DNA from: Chlamydiota bacterium
Lineage (GTDB): Bacteria > Chlamydiota > Chlamydiia > Chlamydiales > Rhabdochlamydiaceae
DNA: 64,000 nt
NCBI GenBank assembly: GCA_026398435.1
Contig: JAPLSW010000041.1
Span: forward strand, 28,700 to 92,699
Direction of reading: 5' to 3'
The notes beneath the pieces were generated by a model, which did no database searches, had not been told where the DNA came from, and worked only from the letters and a program-made list of their open reading frames with translations. How positions within the stretch are numbered: position 1 is the stretch's first letter; each line of letters opens with the position of its first letter. The translations under genes were made by a program, and so were the position numbers. Below, piece after piece: positions 61,901 to 64,000 of the stretch.

Positions 61901-64000
61901 AAAGGGACAATAGGTAAGTTTTGCATGAAGCCAAGGCCTACTACACTCTTTCTAATACTCTGTAACCAGGAGGGGAGGTGGGGACTTATGAAGAGCAAGG
62001 CTTCTTGTTTTTTAGGATCTTTCTTATCAAATTCAGGATTGTCTTCCCTTATTTTTCTTAATACATCCGGGTATAAATCTTTAATTAAATTCAAAAAGGG
62101 AGAATTGGATTCCCTATTTAACAAGGGAGAATTGGATTGGCTAGGCCAATTAGTAAGAATGGATATGTCGTTATAAGATCCATTTAAATCTAGGGGAAAG
62201 AAGAAAGGGGGCGTAGAGTAATCTTCGAGGAAAGCAGAGCTTAGCTGGTTTGTAAAAAAAGGATCCAAGTTTTGGGAATAAACAGATCTTTTAGATGCGA
62301 GGGATTTTGGTAAAGCAATTCTAATGTCAAGAAGTTGAGCTAACTGTTGCTGGGTTAATAAGATCTTTCGTATTGTGTTCTCTTTTTCACAAAAAACGGC
62401 GCTTGAATCTTGTATCCTATAGCAGCTTTTAAAAAACAGCTCGGAAAGGGTGCCAAGGTGATTGATTGCTCCTTCAATTTCAGTAGATGGTTTTTTAGCG
62501 GTTTCCCAAAAACCTTTTTCTATCGGAATTGTTTTTATTAGGTTTGTAATAGCAAAATGGACAGCTGAGTATTCCCCTCTTTCATAGGCAGCCTGTAACA
62601 GCTCGCTTACCTTTTGGACATTCTGAGTAAAAAATGGAGGATCATTAAGAGGATACAGAGATATTTGCTGCATGATATTGGAAAGGGGAGTTTCCCTGCT
62701 GGGTATTCCATGGGGAGCTTCAAGCAAGGTTTGTATAGGTGGGCTCCGAGCACATAGGAACGGATTCGCAGGGCTGTTGAAAGAATGATCCATCAAAAGT
62801 GTTCTTTCGGGGATTCTATGAGACGATAGCCAATCCTCAGCAACTTTCAGTTTTGCATCAGCTTCAATTACCTCAGCATCTCCTATAACTCTACCGTATA
62901 GGTCATGAACTCTTCGGCTAAGTTTTGCTGTAGCCTTTTCCATAAGGTGGTATTGAACCACAGGAGATACAGTCATCTCTATGGGCTGTGTTAGAAAGCT
63001 TGTTACAGCCTGCATTCTAAGATCGAGTTTAAGCCTTTGGTATTCTTCTAAGGGGAGCTTACTTTTTAAAAAGGCAAAAAGAGATCTGCAAGCGCAGGTT
63101 CCAGCTCGTTGAGGCTCCATAAGGGCTGCATCAAGTCCTGATTCTGTAGATGTGGGCTCTAAAAAAGCTTTTAAGCTTTCGTAGATCTCTTTTGCTGAAT
63201 ATTCTGTTCTTTTAGGATTTGCAGGGTCTTTCAAATTGGGGTATTCAATCGTCTTCCTCATTTCTCGGATGATTTGTGCGAAATGAGGATCTCGTAGTTT
63301 ATTTTTTGAGATTCCTTTCCATTCAAGGAAGGCGACTTTTGTTTTGACTCCCACTTGTGCTTTTTCATGATCTTCGATCCCAGCTCCCGTATTAAAGATC
63401 CTGAAGTTCACAGTGTCATCTGGTTGGGGGAATAATTCAAAGTAAACTGCGTGACCACCAGGTATCCCTACCCATCCTCCAGGAATCAGAAATGGTTTGT
63501 TAGAGTCCAGTAATGGTGATAATAAGGCATCAGAAAGCCCTTCCCTAGCTATTGCAAATGCCGTTTCTAGTTCTTTAAGAATATTTTCTTTTGCTTCGGG
63601 AAAGCTGTCGCTAAGGGATTTTTGCCTTTTTATATATTGAATTACATACCGTAGGACCTCGCGCATAGGGATCCCTTGTAAATCAGATTTTATTCCATAT
63701 TCATCTCCTAAAAGATTGAAGAGGAGTTTTGCAGGGCTTGCAACGGGAGGAAAAGGAGTCTGAGGTGGTGTTGATGCTGCCCGGGCAGTTGCAGAAGGTT
63801 GGGATTCTGCTTGGGGCATTGTAGCGGAAACTACACTACTGGTTTTAGTTGCAGTGGAGGAGGTTTCAAGTTTGTCTAAGATTGAAATTCGGTCGCCTAG
63901 CTCTATTACTTGACTGTCTGTTTCTAAATCAGGATGCTCAGCTAGGTATTCAAAAATAGAATCAACAAGCGTTTGAATCCTAGCGTCCTGTAGCGAGGGG
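58996..64000 (-). pseudogene. Giant paralogue copy B, upstream part (5' end outside window)
   Basis: The frame is open from the right edge (beginning 'SLQDARIQTLVDSIFEYLAEHPDLE') to a stop at 58996, and aligns with residues ~28-1,700 of copy A, so about 27 residues are outside. The ATG at 63819 is internal. The protease-like module is kept: 'PGGHAVYFE', 'RIFNTGAG' and 'EPQRAGTCACRSLFAFL'. After 'SSLMQPV' the sequence leaves the homology and ends 17 codons later, because ~62 bp present in copy A (50142-50203) are missing. As a truncated protein it would retain the N-terminal module without motor. A 27-bp tandem duplication lies at 62096-62138. Confidence 0.75.

Noticed and set aside
1-64000. 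CRISPR arrays, rRNA genes, complete insertion sequences, integrases
   Set aside because: None found by reading: no regularly spaced repeats, no rRNA sequence and no transposase or integrase motif.

Overview
The window looks like a chromosome segment of a chlamydia-related bacterium (Chlamydiae, probably a Simkania-, Rhabdochlamydia- or Parachlamydia-like environmental lineage). The best evidence is the uninterrupted run infA - tRNA-Thr - tuf - tRNA-Trp - secE - nusG - rplK - rplA - rplJ - rplL - rpoB - rpoC at 33.4-46.4 kb, the order known from Chlamydia. A putative inclusion-membrane-type protein (31.1-32.0 kb) also fits. Base composition is moderately AT-rich.

Region 1 (0-18 kb) is a mosaic of short housekeeping and accessory genes, mostly on the minus strand: a BatD end, a damaged DoxX gene, uracil phosphoribosyltransferase, an alpha/beta hydrolase and phosphoribosyltransferase pair, a threonine aldolase, a SUV3-like RNA helicase, an HTH and phosphoesterase pair, a DJ-1/PfpI protein, a DUF6194 protein with an MFS transporter, a HepT/MntA-type pair, a SWIM-HTH protein with a SNF2 ATPase, and a TPR/SEC-C protein. 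A relic that looks like an alanyl-tRNA-editing gene and two copies of a hairpin repeat mark past gene loss and insertion.

Region 2 (18.1-20.1 kb) is a miniature island. A 51-bp direct repeat, the 3' part of a tRNA-Met gene, flanks an AbiEi/AbiEii-type operon with a symmetric operator and no integrase.

Region 3 (20.2-33 kb) has a HIT + HAD pair, a DUF1207 protein, a large LOG-domain protein, a secreted choloylglycine-hydrolase-family protein, a MYG1-family protein, a HIT gene damaged by an internal deletion, a HEAT-repeat protein, an M24 peptidase, a probable Inc protein, an orphan HipB-like regulator and SufE. Around 25.25-25.53 kb there is a cluster of DnaA-box-like 9-mers. Genes to the left are mainly minus-strand and those to the right mainly plus-strand, so it is a candidate replication origin.

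Region 4 (33.3-46.5 kb) is the transcription/translation cluster, ending in a strong terminator.

Region 5 (46.5-64 kb) holds two tandem giant genes (about 2,880 codons each) on the minus strand. Both encode a DUF3638-like helicase/ATPase module near the C-terminus and a Cys/His/Asn module resembling a cysteine protease near the N-terminus. The 46.5-55.2 kb copy is intact. The 55.4-64 kb copy runs off the window and is split by a frameshifting deletion of about 62 bp. This pair is the most unusual content of the window.
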